64,000 nt of DNA from an uncultured Candidatus Melainabacteria bacterium (GCA_947570135.1 CANOTP010000002.1:62001-126000); one strand, 5' to 3'; shown: positions 7,825 to 16,154, counted from the first letter of the stretch. The notes: generated by a model from the letters alone, not told the origin. Program-made: numbers and translations.

Positions 7825-8569
7825 ATGAAAAAGCTTACTATGATTGGAATTTCGGGGGGGTAACTTTTTAGGCTCCTTAGGATTTACCTTGGCTGAGGTA
7901 TTAATCACCCTAGGGATTATCGGGGTGGTTGCGGCTATGACAATACCAAGCTTAATGGCTGCTCATAAAGCTCACAGACTTCGTGCGCAGTTTTTGAAGT
8001 CATATTCAACCGTTCAACAGGTGTTTAAACAAATGGAAGCGGATGATGTATCGTTAAATCCTACAGACTATAGTGATAAAAATTACGGAAGATTTTATAA
8101 AACTTTTAATAAATATCTTAAAGGTTCACTGGATTGCGGGGATTTAACAAGAAGAAATCAAACCCAAATGTGTTATAACTATTCAAAAGATACTACAGAC
8201 AAACCTTATCAAAATCTAAACGGTACTAATAATATTGCTTCAACTCTTTTTGATGACGGACAAATACTTTTGCCTGACGGAACACTTTTATTATTTGAAA
8301 ATCCGTCAAATTCTTCAAGTCCGCATGTATGGGTTCATGTTGATTTGAACGGTTACAAAAACCCTCCAAACCGTTGGGGATATGATTTATTTACGTTTCA
8401 ATTTTTAGACGGTGAACTTAGAACTATGGGTGATATTCAAACCAATTATAAAAACCATGATATTTATTGCAGTATGGCGAGCACAAATTCTTCTAACGGG
8501 ATTTCTTGTGCTAATAAAGCTAAAACAAATACCGATTATTTTAAATGGGTTGTTAAAAATGTCAAATAG
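7825..8569 (+). pseudogene. Type IV pilin-like protein, reading frame broken at a G7 tract
   Basis: A strong Shine-Dalgarno (AAGGAGATAAAAGT) leads to the ATG at 7825, giving MKKLTMIGISGG and then a TAA right after seven G (7854-7860). With one G fewer the frame runs on as NFLGSLG, the prepilin cleavage site G/FTLAEVLITLGIIGVVAAM, and about 200 more residues to 8569. The downstream part alone could only start at a TTG at 7844 without a good Shine-Dalgarno. The C-terminal region resembles other secreted pseudopilins (VWVHVDLNGYKNPPNRWGYD, also seen in the gene at 43909). It is phase-variable, a pseudogene, or carries a homopolymer error. Convergent with the next gene, 2 bases apart. Confidence 0.8.
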
Positions 8570-8571
8570 GC

Positions 8572-9045
8572 TTAAATAATATATTCACAATCTCTAAAGA
8601 CTTTATCTTTACTTAAAGCTGCACGGGTATCAAGACTGTTAATTTCAGCTAAATACGCATAATTATTCACAAATAAATCTTCAGGAGCTGATTTTGATTT
8701 TTCCAGGTGAGTTAAAAACTTAATAATTTTAGTATTTTCTTTATCTTCTTTTGCAAACAGTCTTACAAGTTTTGCAAGTTTTTCTGCCATTTTTTCGGGA
8801 GTCATTTTAATTAGTGTTTCTAAGCATTTATCTGATAATCCCAGTGAATGTTCAAGACCGTTTTGGCTTGCAGAATATATTGATACACCATCGGGATATT
8901 CGTTGACATGAAGAGTATAATTCAGTTTAGGGGTTTTTTGTTCAAGAATTGCGCCTGCCTGCTGCCATAGTTTAAGGTTTGTTTTAACACCTCTCAGGCT
9001 TAGGTTTGCTGTAAACGGGGTTTGATTATTGTTCACTGTTAACAT
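8572..9045 (-). CDS. Hypothetical protein, 157 aa
   Basis: Unrecognised. The N terminus (MLTVNNNQTPFTANLSLRGV) is followed by a helical, Lys-rich body (MTPEKMAEKLAKLVRLFAKED, IIKFLTHLEKSKSAPEDLF). There is no signal peptide or membrane segment. A good Shine-Dalgarno (AAGGAG) precedes the ATG. It faces the opposite way between fabH and fabD, so it was probably inserted with the pseudopilin into the fab cluster. No function is assigned. Confidence 0.7.
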   Translation of the reverse strand: MLTVNNNQTPFTANLSLRGVKTNLKLWQQAGAILEQKTPKLNYTLHVNEYPDGVSIYSASQNGLEHSLGLSDKCLETLIKMTPEKMAEKLAKLVRLFAKEDKENTKIIKFLTHLEKSKSAPEDLFVNNYAYLAEINSLDTRAALSKDKVFRDCEYII

Positions 9046-9108
9046 ATTATTCTCCTTTTTTGTTTTTAAGTGTGGAGAGGTTATTAATTGCTATACGTGT
9101 AATAAATG

Positions 9109-9133
9109 TTTACAAAAGCGCTTTGTTTGTAAA
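9109..9133. promoter_or_regulatory. Dyad-symmetric site upstream of fabD
   Basis: Eight-base arms TTTACAAA / TTTGTAAA flank AGCGCTTTG, 27 bases upstream of a TATAAT (9160-9165) that can serve fabD. The symmetry suggests a regulator site for the fabD-fabG unit; no family is assigned. Confidence 0.35.
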
Positions 9134-9209
9134 AATCTTTACTTTAGCGCTGTTTATATTATAATTATTTCATTAAGAAGAAGGATAGTTGATTTTGAGG
9201 GATATAAAT

Positions 9210-10157
9210 ATGACTAAAAAAATAGCATTCGTTTTCCCGGGGCAGGGTTCTCAATCTGTCGGTATGGGGAAAGATTTGTATGAAAACTTTGAGGCTGCAA
9301 AAAATGTTTTTGATACTGCTGATAAAGTTTTAGGAAAAAGTATTACAACAATTTGTTTTGAAGGACCTGATGAAGATTTGAAACAAACGGTTAACACACA
9401 GCCTTCAATTGTGACAATGTCGATTGCCGCGTTGGAAGCTTTTAAATCACAACTTGATATTACACCTTACGCTACGGCAGGTCATTCTTTAGGTGAATAC
9501 TGCGCGATGTATTGTTCAGGCGTAATGGATTTGGAAACAACCTTAAAAGCTATTCAAAAAAGAGCTGATCTTATGGGAGCAACAAAGGGCGGCGCTATGG
9601 CTGCTGTTTTAAATGCACCTGAAGGAAGTTTAGATAAAGCAATAAAAGAAGCATCAAGCGTTGGTTATGTTGATGTGGCAAATTATAATTCACCTGCTCA
9701 GGTGGTTATTACAGGTGATGAAGCTGCTGTAGCTAAAGCAGGAGAATTACTGTCAGCAGCGGGAGCAAGAAGAGTTGTTCCGCTTGCCGTTTCAGGTGCT
9801 TTTCACTCTAAGTTTATGGAAAATGCAGGAAATGAATTTGCAGGCTTTGTTTCAGAATTAAGCTTAAATGATGCAAAAGTTCCTGTATATACAAATGTTG
9901 ATGCTAATGCAACAATTTCAAGCAGTGATTTTGTTGAAAAAATGCCTAAACAAATTTATTCATCCGTTCACTGGACTCAAACCATTGAAAATATGGCAGG
10001 TGAAGGTGTTGATACAATTATTGAAATCGGTCCGGGTAAGGTTTTATCAGGATTGGTTAAGAAAATCAACTCAGATATTAAAACATACAATATTTATGAT
10101 AAAGAATCATTAGAAAATACGCTTAGCGCTTTAAAAGAACAGTTAACTTCAGTTTAA
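9210..10157 (+). CDS. fabD: Malonyl-CoA:ACP transacylase
   Basis: It loads malonyl groups onto ACP. The GQGSQ loop (FVFPGQGSQSVGMG) and the nucleophile motif TAGHSLGEYCAM (GHSLG) are present. So are SGAFHSKFM with the catalytic His and the C-terminal IEIGPGKVLSGLVKK. I chose the ATG at 9210, which has GAGGGA 9 bases upstream, over an in-frame TTG at 9189. Length 315 aa is normal. fabG follows after 21 bases in the same direction. Confidence 0.97.
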   Translation: MTKKIAFVFPGQGSQSVGMGKDLYENFEAAKNVFDTADKVLGKSITTICFEGPDEDLKQTVNTQPSIVTMSIAALEAFKSQLDITPYATAGHSLGEYCAMYCSGVMDLETTLKAIQKRADLMGATKGGAMAAVLNAPEGSLDKAIKEASSVGYVDVANYNSPAQVVITGDEAAVAKAGELLSAAGARRVVPLAVSGAFHSKFMENAGNEFAGFVSELSLNDAKVPVYTNVDANATISSSDFVEKMPKQIYSSVHWTQTIENMAGEGVDTIIEIGPGKVLSGLVKKINSDIKTYNIYDKESLENTLSALKEQLTSV

Positions 10158-10178
10158 AATTAAATAAGGAGAAAAATT

Positions 10179-10910
10179 ATGACAGAAAGAAAAATTGCAT
10201 TAATTACAGGCGGTTCTCGCGGTATCGGTTTAGCTTGTGCTAAAGAACTTGCTGCTGCAGGATGTGACATTATTATTAACGATATTTGTGATGCTGAAAA
10301 AGCTCAGCCTGCTATAGACGAAATTAAAGCATTGGGTGTAAATGCTTATTTTTACAGCTTTGACGTATCAAACCATGAAGCTGTTAAAGAAAATGTTGAT
10401 AAAATGATAGCTGAACACGGAAAAATTGATATCTTATTAAACAATGCAGGTATCACAAGAGACGGTTTATTCTTAAGAATGGATATGAATCAATGGGAAA
10501 GTGTAATTAAGGTTAACTTAACATCTGCTTTTTGTGTAACTAATGCTGTTATCAAATACATGTCAAAAGCTCGTCAGGGTTCAATCATTAATATGTCAAG
10601 TATTGTTGGACGACACGGTAACGCAGGTCAGGCAAACTACTCAGCTTCAAAAGCAGGTTTAATCGGCTTTACTCAAACTCTTGCTAAAGAATTCGGTTCA
10701 AGAAATATCAGAGTTAATGCTGTATGTCCAGGGTTTATTCAAACAGCTATGACAGCAGAACTTCCTAATATCGATGAATACTTAAAAGCTATTCCGATGA
10801 AAAGACTTGGTACTCCTGAAGATATCGCTAAGGTTGTTAAATTCTTAGCTCTTGATACAGACTACGTAACAGGTCAAGCAATCGAAGTAGCAGGCGGTTT
10901 AATGATATAA
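10179..10910 (+). CDS. fabG: 3-oxoacyl-ACP reductase
   Basis: NADPH-dependent short-chain dehydrogenase that performs the first reduction of the elongation cycle. It has the Rossmann motif TGGSRGIGLA, LLNNAGITRDGLF, the catalytic Ser in INMSSIVGRHG and the YSASKAG Tyr-Lys pair. The TVPMKR-like region is GTPEDIAKVVKFLA, ending VTGQAIEVAGGLMI. At 243 aa it is a standard FabG. A TAAGGAG Shine-Dalgarno sits in the 21-base gap after fabD. Confidence 0.97.
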   Translation: MTERKIALITGGSRGIGLACAKELAAAGCDIIINDICDAEKAQPAIDEIKALGVNAYFYSFDVSNHEAVKENVDKMIAEHGKIDILLNNAGITRDGLFLRMDMNQWESVIKVNLTSAFCVTNAVIKYMSKARQGSIINMSSIVGRHGNAGQANYSASKAGLIGFTQTLAKEFGSRNIRVNAVCPGFIQTAMTAELPNIDEYLKAIPMKRLGTPEDIAKVVKFLALDTDYVTGQAIEVAGGLMI

Positions 10911-10943
10911 TTGTAACAAATAATCGTGGGAAATGTAAATTTC

Positions 10944-10972
10944 TTGCAAAAAAATATTCTGCAAGTTATAAT
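10944..10972 (+). promoter_or_regulatory. Strong sigma-70 promoter for acpP
   Basis: The -35 TTGCAA (10944-10949), a 17-base spacer and the consensus -10 TATAAT (10967-10972) give acpP its own start site near 10979. The spacer region also carries a short CTTGCA...TGCAAG dyad. Confidence 0.65.
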
Positions 10973-11025
10973 ATTGCAAGAAGAGTATTTAGTAGTAATA
11001 CACAAATAATTAAGAGGAAAAAAAA

Positions 11026-11262
11026 ATGAGTACATTAGAAACAGTTAAAAAAGTTGTAGTAGATCAATTGAGCGTTGATGAAAAATTAGTTACACCTGAA
11101 GCTCGTTTTACTGACGATTTGGGCGCTGATTCATTAGACACAGTTGAATTAGTTATGGCTTTAGAAGAAGAATTCAAATGCGAAATCCCTGATGAAGACG
11201 CAGAAAAAATTCAAACAGTTCAAGATGCAGTTTCTTACATCGACAGCAAATTAGGTAAGTAA
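11026..11262 (+). CDS. acpP: Acyl carrier protein
   Basis: A 78-aa acidic four-helix carrier. The phosphopantetheine attachment serine is in [20 protein letters not shown]. It shuttles acyl intermediates among the Fab enzymes and to PlsX. It has its own promoter (10944-10972) and an AGAGG Shine-Dalgarno, consistent with the need for far more ACP than enzyme. A hairpin in the following gap may separate its expression from fabF. Confidence 0.98.
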   Translation: MSTLETVKKVVVDQLSVDEKLVTPEARFTDDLGADSLDTVELVMALEEEFKCEIPDEDAEKIQTVQDAVSYIDSKLGK

Positions 11263-11307
11263 TTATCTCACTGATTGAAATTTGAATTATTCAAAATATT
11301 TTTATAT

Positions 11308-11342
11308 ATGCGAGAGTGGGATTTCATATTTCATTCTCGCAT
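11308..11342 (+). terminator. Hairpin between acpP and fabF (weak terminator or processing site)
   Basis: An 11-base stem ATGCGAGAGTG / CATTCTCGCAT with one wobble pair and a loop of about 13 bases, followed by TATTTAT rather than a clean T-run. It could attenuate read-through into fabF or stabilise the acpP message. Confidence 0.4.
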
Positions 11343-11377
11343 TATTTATAGTTAGAAGGAAAAAAGGGATATCTTAA

Positions 11378-12631
11378 ATGAATAAAAGAAGAGTAGTAAT
11401 TACGGGATTGGGAGCTGTAACCCCTTGCGGTATCGGAACCGATAAGTTTTGGAATGCTATGCTTAACGGCAAATGCGGTGTTTCTTTAATTGAAAGAATT
11501 GATACCGAAAAGCAATCAGTTAAAATAGCTGCTGAAATTAAAGATACAGATTTTAATCCTGAAGATTATATGGATTCAAAAGAAGCAAAAAGAATGGACA
11601 GATTCACTCAATTTGCAATGGTAGCGGCAGATGAAGCAATTGCTGATTCTGGAATTGACGAAGCTGATATTGATCCGTATAGAATCGGTGTAATTGTAAG
11701 TTCTGCGGCGGGCGGTTTCCAAACTTTTGAAAAAAGCCACATGGCTATGATTGAAAAAGGACCTACAAAAGCATCTCCGTTTACCGTACCTATGTTGATT
11801 GTTGATATGGCATCAGGTCGTATTTCAATGAAACACGGTTATAAAGGACTTAACAAAGTTGTAGTTTCAGCTTGTGCAACAGGTACGCATTCAATCGGTG
11901 ACGGATTCAGAAGTATTCAATACGGTGATGCTGACGTTATTGTAGCAGGCGGTTGTGAAGCTACAATTACAACTTTAGGTGTTGGCGCATTCACGGCATG
12001 TCGTGCTTTATCAAAAAGAAACGATGAACCGCAGAAAGCTTCACGTCCATATGATAAAGACAGAGACGGATTTGTTATGGGCGAAGGTGCAGGTGTTCTT
12101 GTTCTTGAAGAATATGAACATGCTAAAGCCCGCGGTGCTAAAATTTATGCTGAAATCGTAGGTTACGGTCAAACTGCGGATGCTCATGATATGGTTGCTC
12201 CTGATCCTGAAGGAAACGGTGCACTTAAGGCTATGCAATTTGCAATGGAAGATGCTGATGTTAAAGCAGAAGATGTTGATTACATCAATCCGCATGGTAC
12301 AAGTACAGGTTTAGGCGATATAGCCGAATCTCAAGCTATTGAAAAAATCTTTGGTGACAAAGAAGCTAATCCTAATTTACTTGTAAGTTCTACAAAAAGT
12401 ATGCACGGTCATATGTTAGGTGCAACAGGTGCTGTTGAAGCTATTGTTTGTGTTAAAGCAATTACCGACGGCAAAGTTCCTCCGACAATCAACCTTGATA
12501 ACCAGGATGAACATGTTGCAAACCTTGATTATGTTCCGCATAAAGCAAGAGATAAAAAAGTTCGCACAGCTCTTTCAAATTCATTCGGATTTGGCGGACA
12601 CAACGCAACTTTAATATTCAAAGAAGTATAG
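11378..12631 (+). CDS. fabF: 3-oxoacyl-ACP synthase II
   Basis: Elongating condensing enzyme. The Cys-His-His set is present: VVSACATGTHSIGDG (nucleophile), YINPHGTSTGLGD and STKSMHGHMLGATGAVEA. The start RRVVITGLGAVTPCGIGTD and the end RTALSNSFGFGGHNATLIF are standard. Length 417 aa is normal. Usually coupled to acpP, as here. It is closed by a palindromic terminator at 12654. Confidence 0.97.
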   Translation: MNKRRVVITGLGAVTPCGIGTDKFWNAMLNGKCGVSLIERIDTEKQSVKIAAEIKDTDFNPEDYMDSKEAKRMDRFTQFAMVAADEAIADSGIDEADIDPYRIGVIVSSAAGGFQTFEKSHMAMIEKGPTKASPFTVPMLIVDMASGRISMKHGYKGLNKVVVSACATGTHSIGDGFRSIQYGDADVIVAGGCEATITTLGVGAFTACRALSKRNDEPQKASRPYDKDRDGFVMGEGAGVLVLEEYEHAKARGAKIYAEIVGYGQTADAHDMVAPDPEGNGALKAMQFAMEDADVKAEDVDYINPHGTSTGLGDIAESQAIEKIFGDKEANPNLLVSSTKSMHGHMLGATGAVEAIVCVKAITDGKVPPTINLDNQDEHVANLDYVPHKARDKKVRTALSNSFGFGGHNATLIFKEV

Positions 12632-12653
12632 TAACACTTAGTATAGTTTATGA

Positions 12654-12690
12654 GGGCGATTGTTCAAATTTGAACAATTGCCCTTTGATT
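12654..12690 (+). terminator. Terminator after fabF
   Basis: A nearly perfect 30-base palindrome, GGGCGATTGTTCAAA / TTTGAACAATTGCCC, followed by TTTGATTTT, ends the fab cluster. Confidence 0.75.
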
Positions 12691-12730
12691 TTCGTTAAAA
12701 TAATAGTAAAATAATTATGTGAGGTGTGGA

Positions 12731-14032
12731 ATGAAAAAGATTTTATTAACTTTAGCGATTATGATTTTTGGTACGGGGTTAAATGCGTATAGTGTTGAAG
12801 GTTATGTGTTTTCGGCAAATGACGTGAAACCTGCGTATTCACAGAGTCTGCAAATTTCTAACGCACCTTACGGCGAATATTTTAAGTATTACAATCTGAA
12901 TAATGCAAAAATTGATGCTGAATTTATAAATTTATCAAAATCGGAAGAAGAAAAGTTTTTAAAAACCCTGACAAAAGAAGAAAAAGAGAATTATAAATAC
13001 GTGAAAAAAGTTCAAAAACTTATCGAAAAAAACGATTGGAATAAAGTTTTTGAAAAATACCCGAATTTCTTGCCTGCATACTTACAATATTATGACTTGA
13101 ATTATGAAAAAAATAATTACGGTGAAGCAATACGGATTTTAACCAAAATAAGAAAATTAGATGCTCGCGGTCAAGTTGTCCCAAAAAGTCTGGTTGATTA
13201 TTCGTTCGGGATTTTGTATTTCGCATCAGGTCAATATAATATGGCATTAAATTATTTTATGATGTATGAAAAAACGGGTGATGATTTTGTTTTAGCAAAT
13301 ATTGCGAACTGTTATTATATGCTTGGAAATAATACCGCGGTAATAGAGTATTGTAAAAAGTTGCAACACCCGCAATACCAGGATAAAGAGCTTTTGTATA
13401 ACGCATATTACAACCTGAAAAATTACACACAAGCAAATAAATATGCTCAAGAACTTTTAAAAGAAAATTACTGTTTTGATAACCTGATGCGATTTGAATC
13501 AACAACGTTAAACGATAACGAAAAATTATCTTATGCATATAAAGCTCGAGCTGTTGCACAAAACGATAATCAAATTAAAGAGGCAAACAGGGTAATAGCG
13601 GGTTTTGAACAAGCAAAGTTAAATAAAGCCGTGTCAAAACTTACTCAGTTTGTGAAGGTTCCAACTTGGTCAGAGTTTGAAAAACAAATACTTTTTGTAC
13701 CTGCGACAGAATTAGCCCGAAAACAAGACGAGTTTTTTAGAAATGCCAATAATTATTTAACAAAATATAGTGCCCAACAGTTAACTAATGCGTTTAATTC
13801 TTTAAATCAGGATTATACAAATTACGTTCAGGATAAGAAGAACGAATATTATCAGCAGCAACAACTAGAGGCCCAAAAAGCACTTGTATTGGAACAGCAG
13901 CGAAACAATATGCTTCAACAGGAGATGATTCGCGAGCAACAAATCAGAAACCACTTGGAACGTCAGCAATTTTACTATATGTCGAGACCTTATTACTATT
14001 ATCATTATCGCCCGAGGTTCTATGTTTGGTAG
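12731..14032 (+). CDS. Exported TPR-like protein with Gln-rich C terminus
   Basis: A signal peptide (KKILLTLAIMIFGTGLNAYS) is followed by helical repeats of the tetratricopeptide type (YNMALNYFMMYEKTGDDFVL, ANIANCYYMLGNNTAVIEYC, KELLYNAYYNLKNYTQANKY). The C terminus is Gln-rich and coiled-coil-prone (QQQQLEAQKALVLEQQRNN), ending in a Tyr/Arg-rich tail. I chose the ATG at 12731, which has GAGGTG just upstream; a GTG at 12719 is in frame. Probably a periplasmic or surface scaffold protein; the partner is unknown. Confidence 0.75.
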   Translation: MKKILLTLAIMIFGTGLNAYSVEGYVFSANDVKPAYSQSLQISNAPYGEYFKYYNLNNAKIDAEFINLSKSEEEKFLKTLTKEEKENYKYVKKVQKLIEKNDWNKVFEKYPNFLPAYLQYYDLNYEKNNYGEAIRILTKIRKLDARGQVVPKSLVDYSFGILYFASGQYNMALNYFMMYEKTGDDFVLANIANCYYMLGNNTAVIEYCKKLQHPQYQDKELLYNAYYNLKNYTQANKYAQELLKENYCFDNLMRFESTTLNDNEKLSYAYKARAVAQNDNQIKEANRVIAGFEQAKLNKAVSKLTQFVKVPTWSEFEKQILFVPATELARKQDEFFRNANNYLTKYSAQQLTNAFNSLNQDYTNYVQDKKNEYYQQQQLEAQKALVLEQQRNNMLQQEMIREQQIRNHLERQQFYYMSRPYYYYHYRPRFYVW

Positions 14033-14064
14033 CAAAAAAAGAATTTTTTTGATTTAATAAAGAT

Positions 14065-14388
14065 ATGAACCTGATTGATTCAACCGTATTTAAACAAAAT
14101 GTGTCGATATTATCAAATTGGGTTGATTCTACCCCTGTTAATCAAATAATTGATTCTGTTACTTATGATTTGTATGAATCAAACAATCCGTTTCGAAAAA
14201 AATTTGATAAGATCGATATAAGTAATAAAGGTTTGCGTGTTGCTGCAAACACAACAACCGCTATTGGTGCGGAGGTTTTTTCTGCTTTTGCCAATCCGTA
14301 TTACCTGACGCATAAGGTTACACAGATTCCCGTGTGGTACGGAAGTGTCGTGGATGCGTATAAGAAAGTTACGGGAGCTGGGAAATAA
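14065..14388 (+). CDS. Hypothetical protein, 107 aa
   Basis: Unrecognised small protein (MNLIDSTVFKQNVSILSNWV, then ...GLRVAANTTTAIGAEVFSAF). One moderately hydrophobic segment may touch a membrane. No Shine-Dalgarno is visible. A -10-like TGATTTAAT ends exactly 6 bases before the ATG, so the gene may be read from a leaderless transcript, although it also lies only 32 bases behind the TPR gene. Tail to tail with the XRE gene (1 base apart). Confidence 0.55.
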   Translation: MNLIDSTVFKQNVSILSNWVDSTPVNQIIDSVTYDLYESNNPFRKKFDKIDISNKGLRVAANTTTAIGAEVFSAFANPYYLTHKVTQIPVWYGSVVDAYKKVTGAGK

Positions 14389-14389
14389 G

Positions 14390-14620
14390 TTATTTTAATT
14401 TATCAAACGGCAAAAGGGTATCTAAAGATACATCGAGGGCTTTTGCAATATTTGCGATGACAAGAATTGTCGGGCAAACTTTTTCGTTTTCAATTCGGTA
14501 TAGGTGTTGCGGTGTAATATCGGATTTTTCAGCAAGATACTCTTGAGAAAAGTTTTTTCTTGCTCTTTCAACTCTAATATTTTCTGCTAATAATTTTAGA
14601 AGTTCTTTTCTATTCACCAT
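14390..14620 (-). CDS. XRE-family (Cro/C1-type HTH) transcriptional regulator, 76 aa
   Basis: Almost the whole protein is one helix-turn-helix domain: LLAENIRVERARKNFSQEYL, then AEKSDITPQHLYRIENEKVC and the third helix ILVIANIAKALDVSLDTLLP. There is no sensor domain. It has no Shine-Dalgarno; TACAAT lies exactly 6 bases before the ATG, suggesting a leaderless message. A perfect 15-base inverted repeat in the divergent gap (14665-14700) is a plausible operator for this protein, controlling itself and the exported protein at 14729. Confidence 0.9.
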   Translation of the reverse strand: MVNRKELLKLLAENIRVERARKNFSQEYLAEKSDITPQHLYRIENEKVCPTILVIANIAKALDVSLDTLLPFDKLK

Positions 14621-14664
14621 TACTTCATTGTATTATTATTGACTTGAAATTATTACTACATATA

Positions 14665-14700
14665 ATTTCAATTATAAACATATAAGTTTATAATTGAAAT
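14665..14700. promoter_or_regulatory. Palindromic operator candidate between XRE gene and exported protein
   Basis: Perfect 15-base arms ATTTCAATTATAAAC (14665-14679) and GTTTATAATTGAAAT (14686-14700) around ATATAA, centred between divergent genes and abutting the leader of the gene at 14729. TATAAT occurs inside the right arm, so a bound protein would cover the promoter. Confidence 0.55.
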
Positions 14701-14728
14701 ATTCATGTTGGTAGTTAAGGAGATTAGT

Positions 14729-15199
14729 ATGAAAAAGTTTTTATCAGTAGTTTTTACAGTTTTACTGTTGCAAGTGCAGGCTTTGGCGGTTGTTATTCCC
14801 GATTCAACACCTGTTATTGTTCAGCCGATGCAGTTAGTTGATGCAGATGATTACAAGCTCGGCGACCAGGTTAAATTTACAGTTTTACAGCCTGTCAAAA
14901 TTAACGGTGATGTCGTGATAAAATCAGGTACCGAAGTTCTGGCTCAAACTACCAAAAAACGAAATAATTTCATCCTGGGAATCCCAGGAGAAATTGAAGT
15001 CGGGAATTTTCATATAGTAACTCCGAGTAATGAAATAATCAGGTTAAGGGGTTCGATTGGAGATAAAGGCGACGGAAGATATTGGGCGCATATCGGTTGG
15101 TTCTTTTTATTTCCGATATTATTTGTTAAAGGTAATGACGGTAAAATCCCTGCCAACACTACGTTGATACTTTATACGGTAGAAGAAGTTAATTTATAA
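14729..15199 (+). CDS. Exported hypothetical protein, 156 aa
   Basis: A signal peptide (MKKFLSVVFTVLLLQVQALA) precedes a beta-rich domain (DDYKLGDQVKFTVLQPVKIN, DVVIKSGTEVLAQTTKKRNN) and a hydrophobic stretch near the C terminus (AHIGWFFLFPILFV). The start at 14729 has a good AAGGAG; the in-frame ATG at 14705 does not. Probably periplasmic or outer-membrane associated. Divergent from the XRE regulator and probably controlled by it. Function unknown. Confidence 0.7.
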   Translation: MKKFLSVVFTVLLLQVQALAVVIPDSTPVIVQPMQLVDADDYKLGDQVKFTVLQPVKINGDVVIKSGTEVLAQTTKKRNNFILGIPGEIEVGNFHIVTPSNEIIRLRGSIGDKGDGRYWAHIGWFFLFPILFVKGNDGKIPANTTLILYTVEEVNL

Positions 15200-15204
15200 A
15201 AAAT

Positions 15205-15236
15205 AACCCCGCCGAGTTTAGGCGGGGTTTGTTTAT
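15205..15236. terminator. Bidirectional terminator
   Basis: A GC-rich stem CCCCGCC / GGCGGGG around GAGTTTA, with A-rich flank on the left and T-rich on the right, between the exported protein (+) and speE (-), serving both. Confidence 0.85.
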
Positions 15237-15238
15237 TA

Positions 15239-16090
15239 TTATAAAATTTCTTTTAAATAATTCGGTAGAGCAAATCGTGCGTTGTGATATTCTTTATTGT
15301 AAATCTTACAGGTTGGAATAATTTCTGCTGCACGTTCTTCATTAAAGTATTCCAAAGGTTTAACATCAACCGAACAAAATGCCCAAGCCCAATATCCGCC
15401 GGGGTATGTCGGAATATTTGATGTGTATGTTGAAACAATCGGGAATACTTTTTTCAATTGAGTGTACATCTTTTTAATTTCTTCTTTATTTGCAAACGGA
15501 GATTCTGATTGAGCAACCATTATACCGCCTTTTTTAAGTGAATTTTTTACGTTAGTGTAAAACTCATCGGTGAATAAGCCTTCCCCCGGCCCCATAGGGT
15601 CGGTTGAATCGATTAAAATTATATCAAATTCGTCTTTTTTATCTTTAATATATTCAATAGCATCTTGAACAAGTATTTCAACTTTCGGGTTATCAAGTTC
15701 GCAAGAGATTGTCGGAAGATATTTTTTACAAGCTTCAATAACCATTCCGTCGATTTCACAAAGAACTGCACGTTCAACGGTTTTGTGTTTCATAACTTCT
15801 CTGATTGTTCCGCCGTCGCCGCCGCCTATTACAAGCACTGATTTCGGACATTTATGCTGCATCATCGGAATATGTGCTATCATTTCGTGGTAATGGTATT
15901 CATCCCCTTCTGTTGTCATCATTAAATCATCAAGGGTTAGGATTTTTCCTAATGTAGATTCTGTTTCAAATACTTCAACTTTTTGGAACGGAGAATTATC
16001 AGAAAATAAAACTTTTCCTGCCTTAATTGCAATTCCGAATCCGTTTGGAGTAATTTCGTGATAATAACCGTTTTCTATACCGTTTTTCAT
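15239..16090 (-). CDS. speE: Spermidine synthase
   Basis: An aminopropyltransferase using decarboxylated SAM and putrescine. Motifs: SVLVIGGGDGGTIREVMKH (SAM-binding GGGDGG), LCEIDGMVIEACKKYLP, the catalytic-acid loop IILIDSTDPMGPGEGLFTDE, and QSESPFANKEEIKKM. Length 283 aa is typical. AAAGGGAAAAATAAG precedes the ATG. With the decarboxylase at 42006 it forms part of polyamine synthesis; no speD is seen in this window. Confidence 0.95.
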   Translation of the reverse strand: MKNGIENGYYHEITPNGFGIAIKAGKVLFSDNSPFQKVEVFETESTLGKILTLDDLMMTTEGDEYHYHEMIAHIPMMQHKCPKSVLVIGGGDGGTIREVMKHKTVERAVLCEIDGMVIEACKKYLPTISCELDNPKVEILVQDAIEYIKDKKDEFDIILIDSTDPMGPGEGLFTDEFYTNVKNSLKKGGIMVAQSESPFANKEEIKKMYTQLKKVFPIVSTYTSNIPTYPGGYWAWAFCSVDVKPLEYFNEERAAEIIPTCKIYNKEYHNARFALPNYLKEIL

Positions 16091-16154
16091 TCTTATTTTT
16101 CCCTTTCAGTTTTTGTTATTACGAGCAAATGTAATGAGCATGGTAATCTCATTA

